Below, in pieces: positions 13,854 through 22,914 of a stretch of 31,237 bases of DNA. The notes below the pieces were generated by a model that was given only the letters and a program-made list of their open reading frames with translations, did not search any database and had not been told where the DNA came from. Made by a program: the position numbers and the translations under genes. The stretch spans positions 14,026 through 45,262 of the forward strand of contig DFSS01000001.1 of the NCBI GenBank assembly GCA_002381225.1, written 5' to 3'. The DNA is from Flavobacteriales bacterium UBA3431. Its GTDB lineage: Bacteria; Bacteroidota; Bacteroidia; Flavobacteriales; Schleiferiaceae. Numbering within the stretch: position 1 is the first letter of the stretch; every line of letters starts with the position of its first letter.

Positions 13854-16800
13854 TTAACCTACCAGCTGAGCTGCGGCCTCGTAGCGCTTGATGAGTTCGA
13901 CCTGATTGTATTCCTCTTGCGTCATAGGCTTGTTGTTGTATTCGTACTGCATCACCATGCGCACAAGCATCTGATAGAACTGGAGGCTCGTTTGAATCTC
14001 ATTGGTGATCGCGCGCTTGTCTGCGCCGCGGAATTGGGCGTAGTAACGCAGTTCTTCGTCGAGACTCGTAGCAAACCCTTCAACCAATGCTTGGGCTTGC
14101 GTCTGGGCCCCAGAGACGTAGAAGCCTTCCACCATGCTGAGCATGAAGTAGTCGTAGCCCAGCTTTTCTACCGGCATTTTGGACATCGCGTATTCCAAGA
14201 CCTGAATGGCCTTTTCCTTCTCCCCGCGGCGGGCCAATTCGGCGCCAAGGCGGCCGTAATTGATGCGCAAGTTGAACGTGGAGCGACGAACCGTCTCATC
14301 CAAGAAGACGCCCGGCTTTTCCATGTTGCCAAAGTTGAATTTCCCTGGGTCGTTGTCCGGATTGTACATCATGGCGTACATCTTATCAGCATCCACAGAA
14401 CCAAAATCATAGGCATTGCCCGGTGTTTCAGTCATCACAGGCACAAAGCGGTAGGCCAGGCCCTCCAATCGGAAATACTTCTGGAGCCAGAAGAACGAGC
14501 TTGCGCTGCTTCCCACCGTCGTCGAGAAATAGATAGGGCGGCTCCAATCGTTGTTGGCAATGAGGTCGATCAACACCAAATCGCGCTTGGCGATCACATT
14601 CCCGTTCCAATCCCAATCGATGTAATCCACCACGCGGTTGCTGTCTGCTGCCGACACGACGTTGTTTGCCAGGACAGCGGCCTTGTCGACGGGAACGCGG
14701 AACTTCTTCATTGGGAAGTACTGCAATTTCTTGGGGCTTTTCGTGTTGGGGAAGGCCGTAAAGAAGACCGCATCGTCATTGCGCAAGGCATAGTTGATGA
14801 AATCCTTGGCGTACCAACGGCCGGGCAAGTTCATGTCTTGGAAATAGAGGACATCGCGGGTTCCCTGTACGTAGTCCTTCTTTTCTAGGGTGATGGGTAC
14901 GGGGGCGCCGTCGTAGAATTTGCGCTTCATCATGTCGATGTACCAATCCGTATTGAGCAGAGAGAGGTTCACGATGCGGACATCCGTTCGGTAGCCTTCG
15001 ACCTCTTGCACGTACCACAAGGGGAAGGTGTCGTTGTCGCCGTTGGTGAACAGGATGGCATTGGGCGCGCAGCTGTCCAAGTACATTTTGGCAATTTCCC
15101 GGGCGGTATAGCGGTCACTTCGGTCGTGGTCGTCCCAGTTTTCAGCGGCCATGAGTGTGGGTACGCCCAGGGCTAAAATGGTCAAGGCGCTCGCCGTGAC
15201 GGTGCTTCGGTACTTGCCCATCCATTCGTACAAGGCAATTACACCCAGTCCGATCCAAATGGCAAACACATAGAACGACCCCACGAAAGCGTAGTCGCGT
15301 TCACGGGGCTCAAAGGGTTTGTGGTTGGTGTATACGACAATGGCCAATCCCGTAAACAAGAAGAGGAGGGTGACGACCCAGGCATTGCGTTGATCTTTTT
15401 GGACTTGGTAAACAAGACCCAACAGACCCAGTAAGAGCGGCAAGGCGTAGTATACATTTCGCGAGGGGTTGTTCGCAAAGTGTGCAGGCAGATTGTCCTG
15501 GGGGCCAAGGCGCATTTCGTCCAAGAAGGTGATTCCCGTCAGCCAATTCCCCTTAGTGAGTTCATAGCGGTTTTGGTCATCGTTTTGGCGGCCTGCAAAG
15601 TTCCACATGAAGTAGCGGAACCACATTTGGCCCACTTGGTAGTCCATGAAAAACTTGAAGTGATCGCTAAACTTCAACTTGTCTGAGGGCTTGACACCCA
15701 TGAGTTTCTGGTAGTTCTCGACGTGATCGGCCTGGTCACTCCACATCCGGGGGAAGAACCCGACATCGCTCTTGGCGTAGTTGGGCTTAGATGCCTTCCC
15801 ATCATTGGTGACCTCGTAGGTACCCGATTCCTCGCTGTATTGGTAGGCGGGGCTGCCGTCTACGTAGGGCTGGGAATTGTCGAGCTGGCTGTTGAAGCTT
15901 TGGCCATACAATACAGGCCAATCGCCATATTGATCCCGCTTGTAGTAGGACAAAAGAGACATCGCGTCCTCGGGGTTGTTCTCGTCAATGGGGGTGTTGG
16001 CATTGGAGCGGATGGCCAAGACCACAAAGCTGGAATAGCCAATTAAGAGAAAGACCACAGCCAAAATGCCCTGTGCCAAGAGAGGGCGGCTGTTCTTGCG
16101 CGCCCAATAAATGCCGTAGTAAACGCCCCCTACAATCAAAAGAAGGGCAAAGAGGGATCCTGAGTTCTTGGGAAGACCGATGCTGTTGACAGCCGTGATT
16201 TCGAGCCATCCAAAGAGGGAAAGGATGAATGGGATGATGATGGCAAAGACGAGTGCCAGGACCCCAATCGACGCGGCGTTGGCCACCACCCATGACTTCC
16301 ACGTCACATTCGGAAACTTCTTGTAGAAGTAAATCATCACAACGGAAGGAATGGTCAAGAAGACCAAGATGTGGATCCCCACAGATAGACCCGTCAGGTA
16401 GGCAATCAGAAGGAGCCAGCGGTTTGCATAGGGGTCTTCGTCTACCGCAGCTTCCCACTTGAGCACCGCCCAAAACGCGATGGCTGTAAAGCATGAAGAC
16501 ATCGCATAGACTTCGCCTTCGACTGCCGAAAACCAAAACGAATCGCTAAATGTAAAGGCCAATGCCCCCACGGCGCCCGCGCCCAGAAGTACGATTTCCT
16601 GTCCGCGGCTCAAGGTATCGACCGAGAAAAGCTTGCGGCCAAAGGCCACAATCGTCCAGAAAAGGAAGGGAATGGTGAATGCACTAGAGAGCCCTGACGC
16701 CAGGTTGACGTAAAAGGCTTGGCGCTCCACATCGCCCAAAGCCAATTGGGACAAGACGTTTGCAATCAACTGGAAGACTGGGGCACCGGGGGGGTGGCCC

Positions 16801-16946
16801 ACTTGAAGCTTGACAGACGTGGCAATGTATTCCCCACAATCCCAGAAACTTACAGTCGGTTCAAGGGTCGAAACATAGGTGAACAGGGCAATCCCAAACG
16901 TGAGCCAACCACCGAGGTTGTTCAGCTGCTTAAAGGAGAGATTCAT
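13854..16946 (-). CDS. DUF2723 family membrane protein, putative protein O-mannosyltransferase
   Basis: A 1030-residue membrane protein. The N-terminal half has about ten hydrophobic segments (for example WLTFGIALFTYVSTL, IVLLGAGAVGALAFTF, ILVFLTIPSVVMIYFY) and the family signature T-V-S-F-W-D36-C-G-E39-Y with H51-P-P-G-A-P56 in the first large loop, the place where GT-C glycosyltransferases have their catalytic acidic residue. The C-terminal third is soluble, with NGDNDTFPLWYVQEVEG and a helical TPR-like end. DUF2723 proteins are related to PMT-type O-mannosyltransferases and in Bacteroidota are proposed to act in protein O-glycosylation; this activity is inferred. I chose the ATG at 16946; a TTG at 16955 would overlap a -7-like TAAAATTG. 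It is 73 bases downstream of sufD on the same strand and may have its own promoter. Confidence 0.88.
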   Translation of the reverse strand: MNLSFKQLNNLGGWLTFGIALFTYVSTLEPTVSFWDCGEYIATSVKLQVGHPPGAPVFQLIANVLSQLALGDVERQAFYVNLASGLSSAFTIPFLFWTIVAFGRKLFSVDTLSRGQEIVLLGAGAVGALAFTFSDSFWFSAVEGEVYAMSSCFTAIAFWAVLKWEAAVDEDPYANRWLLLIAYLTGLSVGIHILVFLTIPSVVMIYFYKKFPNVTWKSWVVANAASIGVLALVFAIIIPFILSLFGWLEITAVNSIGLPKNSGSLFALLLIVGGVYYGIYWARKNSRPLLAQGILAVVFLLIGYSSFVVLAIRSNANTPIDENNPEDAMSLLSYYKRDQYGDWPVLYGQSFNSQLDNSQPYVDGSPAYQYSEESGTYEVTNDGKASKPNYAKSDVGFFPRMWSDQADHVENYQKLMGVKPSDKLKFSDHFKFFMDYQVGQMWFRYFMWNFAGRQNDDQNRYELTKGNWLTGITFLDEMRLGPQDNLPAHFANNPSRNVYYALPLLLGLLGLVYQVQKDQRNAWVVTLLFLFTGLAIVVYTNHKPFEPRERDYAFVGSFYVFAIWIGLGVIALYEWMGKYRSTVTASALTILALGVPTLMAAENWDDHDRSDRYTAREIAKMYLDSCAPNAILFTNGDNDTFPLWYVQEVEGYRTDVRIVNLSLLNTDWYIDMMKRKFYDGAPVPITLEKKDYVQGTRDVLYFQDMNLPGRWYAKDFINYALRNDDAVFFTAFPNTKSPKKLQYFPMKKFRVPVDKAAVLANNVVSAADSNRVVDYIDWDWNGNVIAKRDLVLIDLIANNDWSRPIYFSTTVGSSASSFFWLQKYFRLEGLAYRFVPVMTETPGNAYDFGSVDADKMYAMMYNPDNDPGKFNFGNMEKPGVFLDETVRRSTFNLRINYGRLGAELARRGEKEKAIQVLEYAMSKMPVEKLGYDYFMLSMVEGFYVSGAQTQAQALVEGFATSLDEELRYYAQFRGADKRAITNEIQTSLQFYQMLVRMVMQYEYNNKPMTQEEYNQVELIKRYEAAAQLVG

Positions 16947-16952
16947 ACGGCG

Positions 16953-16960
16953 CAATTTTA
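16953..16960 (-). promoter_or_regulatory. Weak -7-like element upstream of the DUF2723 gene
   Basis: Minus strand TAAAATTG, seven of eight positions acceptable for TAnnTTTG, six bases before the ATG at 16946. Same short spacing as the stronger boxes elsewhere. Confidence 0.3.
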
Positions 16961-17019
16961 TAGAGGAACGAAGATACCCAATCCGTTCCGCCTAACCCGC
17001 GCCGGGCATGAAGAAATGA

Positions 17020-18342
17020 TTAAACGACCGCGGACATATCCACGCCGAGCTTGTTGCCGATCAAGCGATGCAGTTTGGCTTGTAGGCTTGGGTGCTGGAT
17101 GTCTGCCACGGCGTCGTGGGCAAAGGCTAGCATTAACAAAGCTTGCGCTTCTTTGCGCTGAATGCCTCGGGCACGCAGGTAAAACAAAGCGTCTTCGTCT
17201 AACTGGCCCACGGTACATCCGTGCGAGCACTTGACATCGTCGGCAAAAATCTCGAGCTGTGGCTTGGTATCTATGCTCGCTTTTTCACTGAGGATCAGGT
17301 TGTCGTTTTCTTGGAAGGCCAAGGTTTTCTGTGCGTCCACGTGTACATGGATCTGCCCGTTGAAAACACCATTGGACTGGCCGTCAAAAATGCCTTTGTA
17401 GTTCTCACGGCTGGTGCAATGGGGCGCCAAGTGGTCCACGCGCGTATGGTGGTCCACCAGCTGCTGACCGTCGGCCAGGGATAGCCCAAACATACGGGAT
17501 TCGGCCCCTGGCTCGGTTAATTTAAAGTCGAGGTTGTTGCGAAGAAACTTGCCGTCCGTGCTGATGGTGTGTACGGTCGCATGGCTATCGCGCTTTTGCT
17601 CAATCACACTGTGCTGCGTAAGGGCTGCGGAGGCTTCATCGTGCTGCAACTTCACCCAATGAAGGTGGGACTGTGCCCCCATGAAAACCTCGTCCACGGC
17701 GTTGGTCCAACTGGCGGAAGAGGTGAGAGACTGGTGGCGTTCAATGATCTCCGCTTTTGCCCCCTCGCCAAGTAGAATGAGGCTACGTGTTTGGGTAAAC
17801 ATAGGCTGATCGCCCGTCGTGAAATAGAGCGCCTGAATGGGCTTGTCCAACGTGACATGGTCAGGCACGCGCACGTAGAGACCGTCCCACGCGAGGGCGG
17901 TGTTCAATTGCACGGTGGCTCCAAGAGTTTCCGTCAATCGGCCAAAATGAGGCTCCACTTGGTCCTTGTACTTCTTCCAGGCGCTACCTAAGGTGCACAC
18001 ATCGAAGCCCTGGTGGGTCGTTTCGGACAGCCACGCCGAATACCGGCCATTGATAAAGACGACCCGGTAGCAATCGATGTCGTTGACCAAGTAGCGCTTG
18101 ATGTCCTTGAATTCAATGGGTTCCGCATCATCCTGTGCGCTGAAGGGCGACGACAAGGCGTAGTCCTCCTTCAGGATTTTTTTCAAGGGGGTGTACTTCC
18201 AGTCTTCGTGGCGCACCGTCGGAAAGCCTTCCGCTTCAAACCGCTCCATGGCGGCGCGGCGGCGCTCCGTCACCGTCGGAGACGACAGGGCGGTGTAATG
18301 CGATTCGTGGAGCCAATACGAGGCAGCAAGGCGCTCCTTCAT
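17020..18342 (-). CDS. sufD: Fe-S cluster assembly protein SufD
   Basis: A 440-residue beta-helix scaffold subunit of the SufBC2D complex, which assembles and delivers Fe-S clusters in the cytoplasm. Seen: an N-terminal helical region with RHEDWKYTPLKKILKEDY, a long central beta-helix, and the conserved DVKCSHGCTVGQLDEDALFYL with the cysteine and histidine used at the SufB-SufD interface, followed by ARGIQRKEAQALLM. I chose the ATG at 18342, which overlaps the sufC stop (ATGA); the upstream alternative at 18363 lies inside sufC. The normal next genes sufS and sufE are absent; the next gene is a DUF2723 membrane protein. Confidence 0.93.
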   Translation of the reverse strand: MKERLAASYWLHESHYTALSSPTVTERRRAAMERFEAEGFPTVRHEDWKYTPLKKILKEDYALSSPFSAQDDAEPIEFKDIKRYLVNDIDCYRVVFINGRYSAWLSETTHQGFDVCTLGSAWKKYKDQVEPHFGRLTETLGATVQLNTALAWDGLYVRVPDHVTLDKPIQALYFTTGDQPMFTQTRSLILLGEGAKAEIIERHQSLTSSASWTNAVDEVFMGAQSHLHWVKLQHDEASAALTQHSVIEQKRDSHATVHTISTDGKFLRNNLDFKLTEPGAESRMFGLSLADGQQLVDHHTRVDHLAPHCTSRENYKGIFDGQSNGVFNGQIHVHVDAQKTLAFQENDNLILSEKASIDTKPQLEIFADDVKCSHGCTVGQLDEDALFYLRARGIQRKEAQALLMLAFAHDAVADIQHPSLQAKLHRLIGNKLGVDMSAVV

Positions 18343-19088
18343 TCCTGCTCTTTTTTGATCCAATCGTAGCCGCGCTCTTCTAGGTCGAGGGCCAAAGACT
18401 TGTCTCCGGACTTCACGATTTTGCCTTTGAATAAGACGTGCACATAATCAGGTACGATGTGGTCGAGTAAGCGCTGGTAGTGGGTAATGACCATGAAGGC
18501 GTTTTGGGGCGAGCGGAGGGCATTCACTCCGTTGGCAACAATGCGGAGGGCATCGATGTCAAGGCCCGAATCGGTCTCATCCAAGATGGCCAGAGTCGGC
18601 TCAAGCATGGCCATTTGAAAAATCTCGTTGCGCTTCTTTTCGCCGCCTGAAAATCCTTCATTCAGCGAACGGCTCAAAAAGCCCTTGTCCATCTCCAACA
18701 AGTCCATCTTCTCCCGCATCTTCTTCAGCATGGATGAGGCATCCAAAGGCTCCTCTCCCCGGGCCTTTTTGCTTTCGTTGATGGCGGTTTTAATGAAATT
18801 GGAGACCGTGACCCCGGGAATTTCGACGGGATATTGAAAGCTCAAAAACACCCCTAGGTGCGCGCGCTCTTCCGGCGCCAATTCCAGGATGCTCTCCCCG
18901 TGAAAGCGAATGTCGCCTTCTGTGATTTCGTAATCTTCGCGGCCGGCGATGACATTGGACAAGGTAGACTTGCCCGAGCCATTGGGACCCATAATCGCGT
19001 GGACCTCGCCGGCACCGATGCGAAGGTTGATGCCCTTCAAAATAGGTTGGCCGTCTACGCTGGCGTGTAAGTTGACAATTTCAAGCAT
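18339..19088 (-). CDS. sufC: Fe-S cluster assembly ATPase SufC
   Basis: A 249-residue ABC-type ATPase of the SufBC2D scaffold. Seen: Walker A G34-PNGSGKST, the Q-loop FLSFQYPVEIPG, the signature G-F-S-G-G-E-K-K-R, and Walker B with LAILDETDSGLDID, the D-E-T-D-S-G-L-D form characteristic of SufC. The ATG at 19088 gives the usual family start MLEIVNLHASV and is ten bases after the sufB stop; the longer in-frame start at 19202 lies deep in sufB. The stop overlaps sufD. Confidence 0.95.
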   Translation of the reverse strand: MLEIVNLHASVDGQPILKGINLRIGAGEVHAIMGPNGSGKSTLSNVIAGREDYEITEGDIRFHGESILELAPEERAHLGVFLSFQYPVEIPGVTVSNFIKTAINESKKARGEEPLDASSMLKKMREKMDLLEMDKGFLSRSLNEGFSGGEKKRNEIFQMAMLEPTLAILDETDSGLDIDALRIVANGVNALRSPQNAFMVITHYQRLLDHIVPDYVHVLFKGKIVKSGDKSLALDLEERGYDWIKKEQE

Positions 19089-19098
19089 GATGAGGGGC

Positions 19099-20538
19099 TT
19101 ATCCGACCGAGCCTTCGAGGCTAATGGCCAAAAGTTTTTGTGCTTCCACGGCGAATTCCATGGGCAATTGATTGAGTACGTCTTTGCAATAGCCATTGAC
19201 AATCAGCGCGATGGCCGCTTCCATGTCCAAGCCGCGCTGTTGGCAATAGAAAATTTGGTCCTCCCCGATTTTACTCGTGGTCGCTTCGTGCTCCATGCGG
19301 GCCGAAGGATGCTTTACCTCGATGTAAGGGAAGGTGTGCGCCCCGCAGCGGTCGCCCATGAGTAGGGAGTCGCATTGGCTAAAATTGCGCGCATTGATGG
19401 CACGAGGACCCATGCGAACCAACCCGCGGTAGCTGTTGTGGCTATGGCCGGCGCTGATGCCCTTGCTGACAATAGTGGACTTCGTGTTCTTGCCCAAGTG
19501 AATCATCTTGGTGCCCGTGTCCGCCTGCTGGTAGTTGTTCGTGACCGCGACTGAATAGAACTCGCCCACGCTGTTGTCCCCCTTGAGGATGCAGCTGGGA
19601 TATTTCCAGGTCACGGCCGAACCCGTTTCTACTTGGGTCCAGCTGATTTTGGCGCCGCGCTCGCAGATGCCGCGCTTGGTCACAAAGTTGAATACGCCCC
19701 CCTTGCCCTCCGCGTCGCCAGGGAACCAGTTTTGGACGGTCGAATACTTGATCTCCGCGTCATCCATGGCGACAAGTTCGACCACTGCCGCGTGCAACTG
19801 ATTTTCGTCGCGCTGGGGAGCCGTACAGCCCTCCAAGTAGCTCACGTAGCTGCTTTCATCAGCCACCACGAGCGTGCGCTCAAACTGGCCCGTACCGGAT
19901 TCATTGATGCGGAAATAGGTGCTCAGTTCCATAGGGCAGCGAACACCCTTGGGGATGTAGCAGAACGACCCGTCGGTGAAGACCGCGCTATTGAGGGCAG
20001 CGTAAAAGTTGTCGGTCTTGGGAACGACAGTGCCCAAATATTTTTTTATGAGCTCCGGGTATTCCTGGATGGCCTCGCTCATGGAGCAGAAGATGATGCC
20101 CTTTTCGGCCAAGGTCTTTTTGAAGGTTGTCGCCACGGAGACCGAATCCACCACCACATCCATGGCCACTCCGGTCAAGCGCTTTTGCTCGTCTAGGCTG
20201 ATACCTAACTTTTCAAAGGTTTTGAGTAGCTCAGGATCCACCTCATCGAGGCCGTTTATTTGCTTCTTTTTGGGGGCAGAGTAGTAGCTGATGGCCTGGA
20301 AATCTGGCTTTTTGTAGTGCACGTTGGCCCATTCGGGTTCCGCCATGCCTTGCCAAATTTTAAACGCATCCAAACGCCATTCTGTCATCCATTCCGGCTC
20401 GTTTTTCTTCGCCGAAATCATGCGGATCACGTCCTCATTCAGACCCGGAGGAACCTTGTCCGACTCGACATCTGTATAAAAGCCGTATTTGTATTCCGAG
20501 GAGGTAACCTCGTTGAGAATTTGATCTTGTTCGCTCAC
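19099..20538 (-). CDS. sufB: Fe-S cluster assembly protein SufB
   Basis: A 479-residue scaffold subunit of SufBC2D. Seen: YKYGFYTDVESDKVPPGL near the N-terminus, the hallmark YLEGCTAPQRDENQLHAA, a beta-helix core with KYSTVQNWFPGD, and the C-terminal SHNSYRGLVRMGP and QCDSLLMGDRCGAHTFPY with conserved cysteines. I chose the GTG at 20538: it overlaps the stop of the upstream A-type carrier (GTGA), and the following MSEQDQ start fits homologs. The ATG at 20559 would add seven residues read from inside the upstream gene. Likely co-translated with that gene. Confidence 0.95.
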   Translation of the reverse strand: MSEQDQILNEVTSSEYKYGFYTDVESDKVPPGLNEDVIRMISAKKNEPEWMTEWRLDAFKIWQGMAEPEWANVHYKKPDFQAISYYSAPKKKQINGLDEVDPELLKTFEKLGISLDEQKRLTGVAMDVVVDSVSVATTFKKTLAEKGIIFCSMSEAIQEYPELIKKYLGTVVPKTDNFYAALNSAVFTDGSFCYIPKGVRCPMELSTYFRINESGTGQFERTLVVADESSYVSYLEGCTAPQRDENQLHAAVVELVAMDDAEIKYSTVQNWFPGDAEGKGGVFNFVTKRGICERGAKISWTQVETGSAVTWKYPSCILKGDNSVGEFYSVAVTNNYQQADTGTKMIHLGKNTKSTIVSKGISAGHSHNSYRGLVRMGPRAINARNFSQCDSLLMGDRCGAHTFPYIEVKHPSARMEHEATTSKIGEDQIFYCQQRGLDMEAAIALIVNGYCKDVLNQLPMEFAVEAQKLLAISLEGSVG

Positions 20539-20864
20539 AGGGCAAAGCTTTCCCCGCATCCGCAGGTACGCGACGCGTTCGGGTTGTTAAACGAAAATCC
20601 TTTGCCGTTCAATCCGCCACTGTACTCCAAGGTCGTACCTAGGAGGTACAGAAGGCTTTTCTTTTCCACGAGGATCTTCACCCCTTGGTCTTCAAAAAGC
20701 TGATCGCCCTCTTCAGGGCTGTCGACAATGCCCATGTCGTAACTCAATCCGGAGCACCCTCCGGACTTGACCCCGACACGAACATAGCTGGCAGCCACGT
20801 CCTTGCCTTCCTCATTCATGAGGGAAGCAACTTTCTTGGCCGCTTCGGCGGATACGTTAATCAT
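20535..20864 (-). CDS. A-type iron-sulfur carrier (IscA/SufA/ErpA family)
   Basis: A 109-residue HesB-like domain that carries Fe-S clusters from the scaffold to target proteins. The three ligand cysteines are C37 (GGCSGLSYDM) and C101, C103 (TCGCGESF at the end), in the standard C-x63-C-G-C arrangement. First gene of the suf cluster on this strand, overlapping sufB. The ATG at 20864 gives MINVSAEAAKKV, the normal family start; a further in-frame ATG at 20891 overlaps the promoter box. sufA is a reasonable name by position, but IscA, SufA and ErpA cannot be separated from sequence alone. Confidence 0.92.
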   Translation of the reverse strand: MINVSAEAAKKVASLMNEEGKDVAASYVRVGVKSGGCSGLSYDMGIVDSPEEGDQLFEDQGVKILVEKKSLLYLLGTTLEYSGGLNGKGFSFNNPNASRTCGCGESFAL

Positions 20865-20888
20865 TTGGACTCGTTCTAAATTGAGCGG

Positions 20889-20896
20889 CAAAGATA
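20889..20896 (-). promoter_or_regulatory. -7 promoter element for the suf cluster
   Basis: Minus strand TATCTTTG, exact TAnnTTTG, 24 bases before the ATG at 20864, giving a leader near 20 bases. It lies right behind the amylase gene stop, so the suf genes probably have their own promoter. No regulator site recognised. Confidence 0.5.
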
Positions 20897-20924
20897 CAAC
20901 CCGCCGAGGGCTTAATTGGTTCGG

Positions 20925-22850
20925 CTATTTCCCGGGGAATCGGTACATCGTCAGACCGTTTGGAGCGATCGGATACCCCTGTACCCCCTCTGTCCAATCG
21001 GCGGGGCCTCCACCTTTGCTTTCCACATGAGCCGGTTTGGTTTCTAGTAAAATTTCCGGTTGACCATAGTCTGCTACCAGCGGATGAAGGCGTTTGGCCG
21101 CAAACTTTTGAAGCATTTCACTCCGGTTGACGAGCACAAGCACCAGTTCCTCTTCGTTGTACCAGGCGTAGGCATAGACATCGTCGTAAGGGGCCCATTG
21201 GCGTAGGCTTCCGGTTCCAATGACGGGGTGGGCCGTGCGCAGATCCGCCAGCTCACGCACAAATGCCAAAGCCTCTGCCTCGTCTCCGGTCAAGTTCTCA
21301 CCGGTAAAGGCGTTCTTGGTATCGCCTTCCCAACCGCCAAACATGTCCTGGCGCATGGCCCCATGGTCGCTTTCGGCGCGCATCAACACCTCGGTGCCGT
21401 AAAAAAGGCAGGGAATGCCGCGCATCGTGTACAGCATGGCTAGGCCCATCTTATAGAGGTCCTTGTCCTCCTTCACCTTGGCGAAGAAGCGACCCTCGTC
21501 ATGGTTGTCCAAGAAGACGACAAAATTCTCAGGCTCGCGGTAGAGGTAGTCGGCGGCCAAATTCATGTAGAAGTGGTTCAGCCCCCCATTCCAGGAGGTA
21601 GGTTTTTCCAAGGCCTCCTTCCAGGCCTGGTACATCATAAAGTCAGCGGCCCCATCGAGCGTGGGATGCTGGTCGAGGAAATACTGCTGCGAATGCTCAT
21701 TGTGAACCCAGCTCTCCGAAAAAATGAAGAAGTCCGGATAGACCGCGTGAATAGCGGTGGACCACTGGTTCAAGAAACTTTGGTCGGGGTAGATCCACGT
21801 GTCCACACGGAAAGCGTCCACACCAATGGACTCAATCCACCAGATGGCGTTTTGGACCAAGTACTGCGCGCAGTGGCGGTCCCGCTGATTGACGTCCACC
21901 ATGGAAGACACAAACCACCCGTCGGTAAACTGCGCCTTGTCGCTGGGTGCCGCATAGGGGTCGTACATGGTCGCGTAGCGGTGGTTGGTGATGAGGGGCT
22001 CGCCTACTTCGCCATTCTTGTCCGTTTTTGGCTGACCAGGCCACGCGTTGATCCAATTGGAATCGGGGGGATTTTGGTAAAAACGGTGCGCCGTCCCGAA
22101 ATGGTTGGGCACCATATCCATGACCAATTTCATGCCTTTCGCGTGCAGGGCGTCTGCGTAGTCTGCGTACGCGCTAAATCCTCCAAAACGCGGGTCAACA
22201 CGGTAGTGGTTGGTGATGGCGTAGCCATGATAGGACGCCCGCGGCATGTCGTTTTCCAGGATGGGCATGGTCCAAACCGCCGTGGCCCCCAAAGAAGCGA
22301 TGAAATCCAAGTGGGCTGTCAAGCCCTCGAGGTCTCCCCCATGGCGCTCATAGCCCTGGCTGCGGTCCAAACTTTGCTCGGCCAGACCGCGAATCCGGTC
22401 ATTGCTAGGATTCCCATTGGCAAAACGATCTGGCGTGACCAAATAGATAAGGTCTCGGGAATCCAAGCCCATGTGCGATCTACGGCTTGGATCGCGCGCC
22501 TCCAATACATAGGGAACAAGCGTCGGTCTTTTGGACTTGGTGTCGTAGACGTTGAGTTGAAGGGTTTGCGCCGGTGCCTGGGGCTCAATGACCAACGTAA
22601 CATAGTGGTAATGGGGATTTTGAGCCGGTTCATCTTTGAAAATTCGGACCCCTTGCGCCTCCTCCAAGGTCACCTTTTGGATGTCACCAAAACGATGCTC
22701 AACGAGCAGTTCTACGGTGTTTCCCGGCATCCCGACCCACCAGTTGGGCGGATCGACGACCACTTTTAATACTTTGGTACCAAATGCCTCCCCGGGCATG
22801 ACCATCAACGCGATCAAGAGCCCTAAAAAAGCCCACCTTCCATTTTTCAT
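20925..22850 (-). CDS. GH13 alpha-amylase / neopullulanase-like enzyme, SusA-like
   Basis: A 641-residue exported glycoside hydrolase. A signal peptide (about 1-24, ending GEAFG) is followed by an N-terminal cyclomaltodextrinase-type beta domain (VVDPPNWWVGMPGNTVELLV), then the GH13 TIM barrel with all four conserved regions: D245-MVPNH250, FRVD350 (nucleophile), SES379-W region with E379 as acid/base, and D448-N-H450-D451. The C-terminal beta domain (DDVYAYAWYNEEELVLVLVN) is complete. The domain order matches the cyclomaltodextrinase/neopullulanase and SusA group that splits alpha-glucan oligosaccharides. No lipobox and no T9SS tail, so it is probably periplasmic. It is the last gene of the susC-susD locus, separated from the gene before by a hairpin and its own -7 box. 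Exact linkage preference is uncertain. Confidence 0.93.
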   Translation of the reverse strand: MKNGRWAFLGLLIALMVMPGEAFGTKVLKVVVDPPNWWVGMPGNTVELLVEHRFGDIQKVTLEEAQGVRIFKDEPAQNPHYHYVTLVIEPQAPAQTLQLNVYDTKSKRPTLVPYVLEARDPSRRSHMGLDSRDLIYLVTPDRFANGNPSNDRIRGLAEQSLDRSQGYERHGGDLEGLTAHLDFIASLGATAVWTMPILENDMPRASYHGYAITNHYRVDPRFGGFSAYADYADALHAKGMKLVMDMVPNHFGTAHRFYQNPPDSNWINAWPGQPKTDKNGEVGEPLITNHRYATMYDPYAAPSDKAQFTDGWFVSSMVDVNQRDRHCAQYLVQNAIWWIESIGVDAFRVDTWIYPDQSFLNQWSTAIHAVYPDFFIFSESWVHNEHSQQYFLDQHPTLDGAADFMMYQAWKEALEKPTSWNGGLNHFYMNLAADYLYREPENFVVFLDNHDEGRFFAKVKEDKDLYKMGLAMLYTMRGIPCLFYGTEVLMRAESDHGAMRQDMFGGWEGDTKNAFTGENLTGDEAEALAFVRELADLRTAHPVIGTGSLRQWAPYDDVYAYAWYNEEELVLVLVNRSEMLQKFAAKRLHPLVADYGQPEILLETKPAHVESKGGGPADWTEGVQGYPIAPNGLTMYRFPGK

Positions 22851-22858
22851 CTTAGCTG

Positions 22859-22866
22859 TAAATGTA
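22859..22866 (-). promoter_or_regulatory. -7-like element for the GH13 amylase gene
   Basis: Minus strand TACATTTA, one base off TAnnTTTG, eight bases before the ATG at 22850. It directly abuts the hairpin at 22867-22892. Confidence 0.35.
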
Positions 22867-22892
22867 AGAAGGCCGGCGATGGCCGGCCTTCT
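22867..22892 (-). terminator. Hairpin between the T9SS protein gene and the amylase gene
   Basis: Perfect 11-base-pair stem AGAAGGCCGGC / GCCGGCCTTCT with a four-base loop. It lies 23 bases after the stop of the T9SS-sorted protein gene. The following bases on the minus strand (TACATTTACAG) give only a weak U-tract, so it may be a partial terminator or an mRNA 3'-end stabiliser rather than a full stop. Confidence 0.7.
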
Positions 22893-22914
22893 CTGTTTCC
22901 TTTTAGAGAACCGA

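Noticed and set aside
13677..14888. 403-residue open frame crossing from hppD into the DUF2723 gene
   Set aside because: It runs through the strong terminator hairpin and antisense to a well-supported membrane protein, with no domain of its own.
16990..17010. Possible terminator CCCG-CGC-CGGG after sufD
   Set aside because: Only four base pairs with a three-base loop and no T-run; too weak to support as a terminator.
21501..22769. 422-residue open frame antisense to the GH13 gene
   Set aside because: The sense strand carries all four GH13 motifs; the antisense product has no recognisable domain and is rich in V, G, H and R as expected for a shadow.
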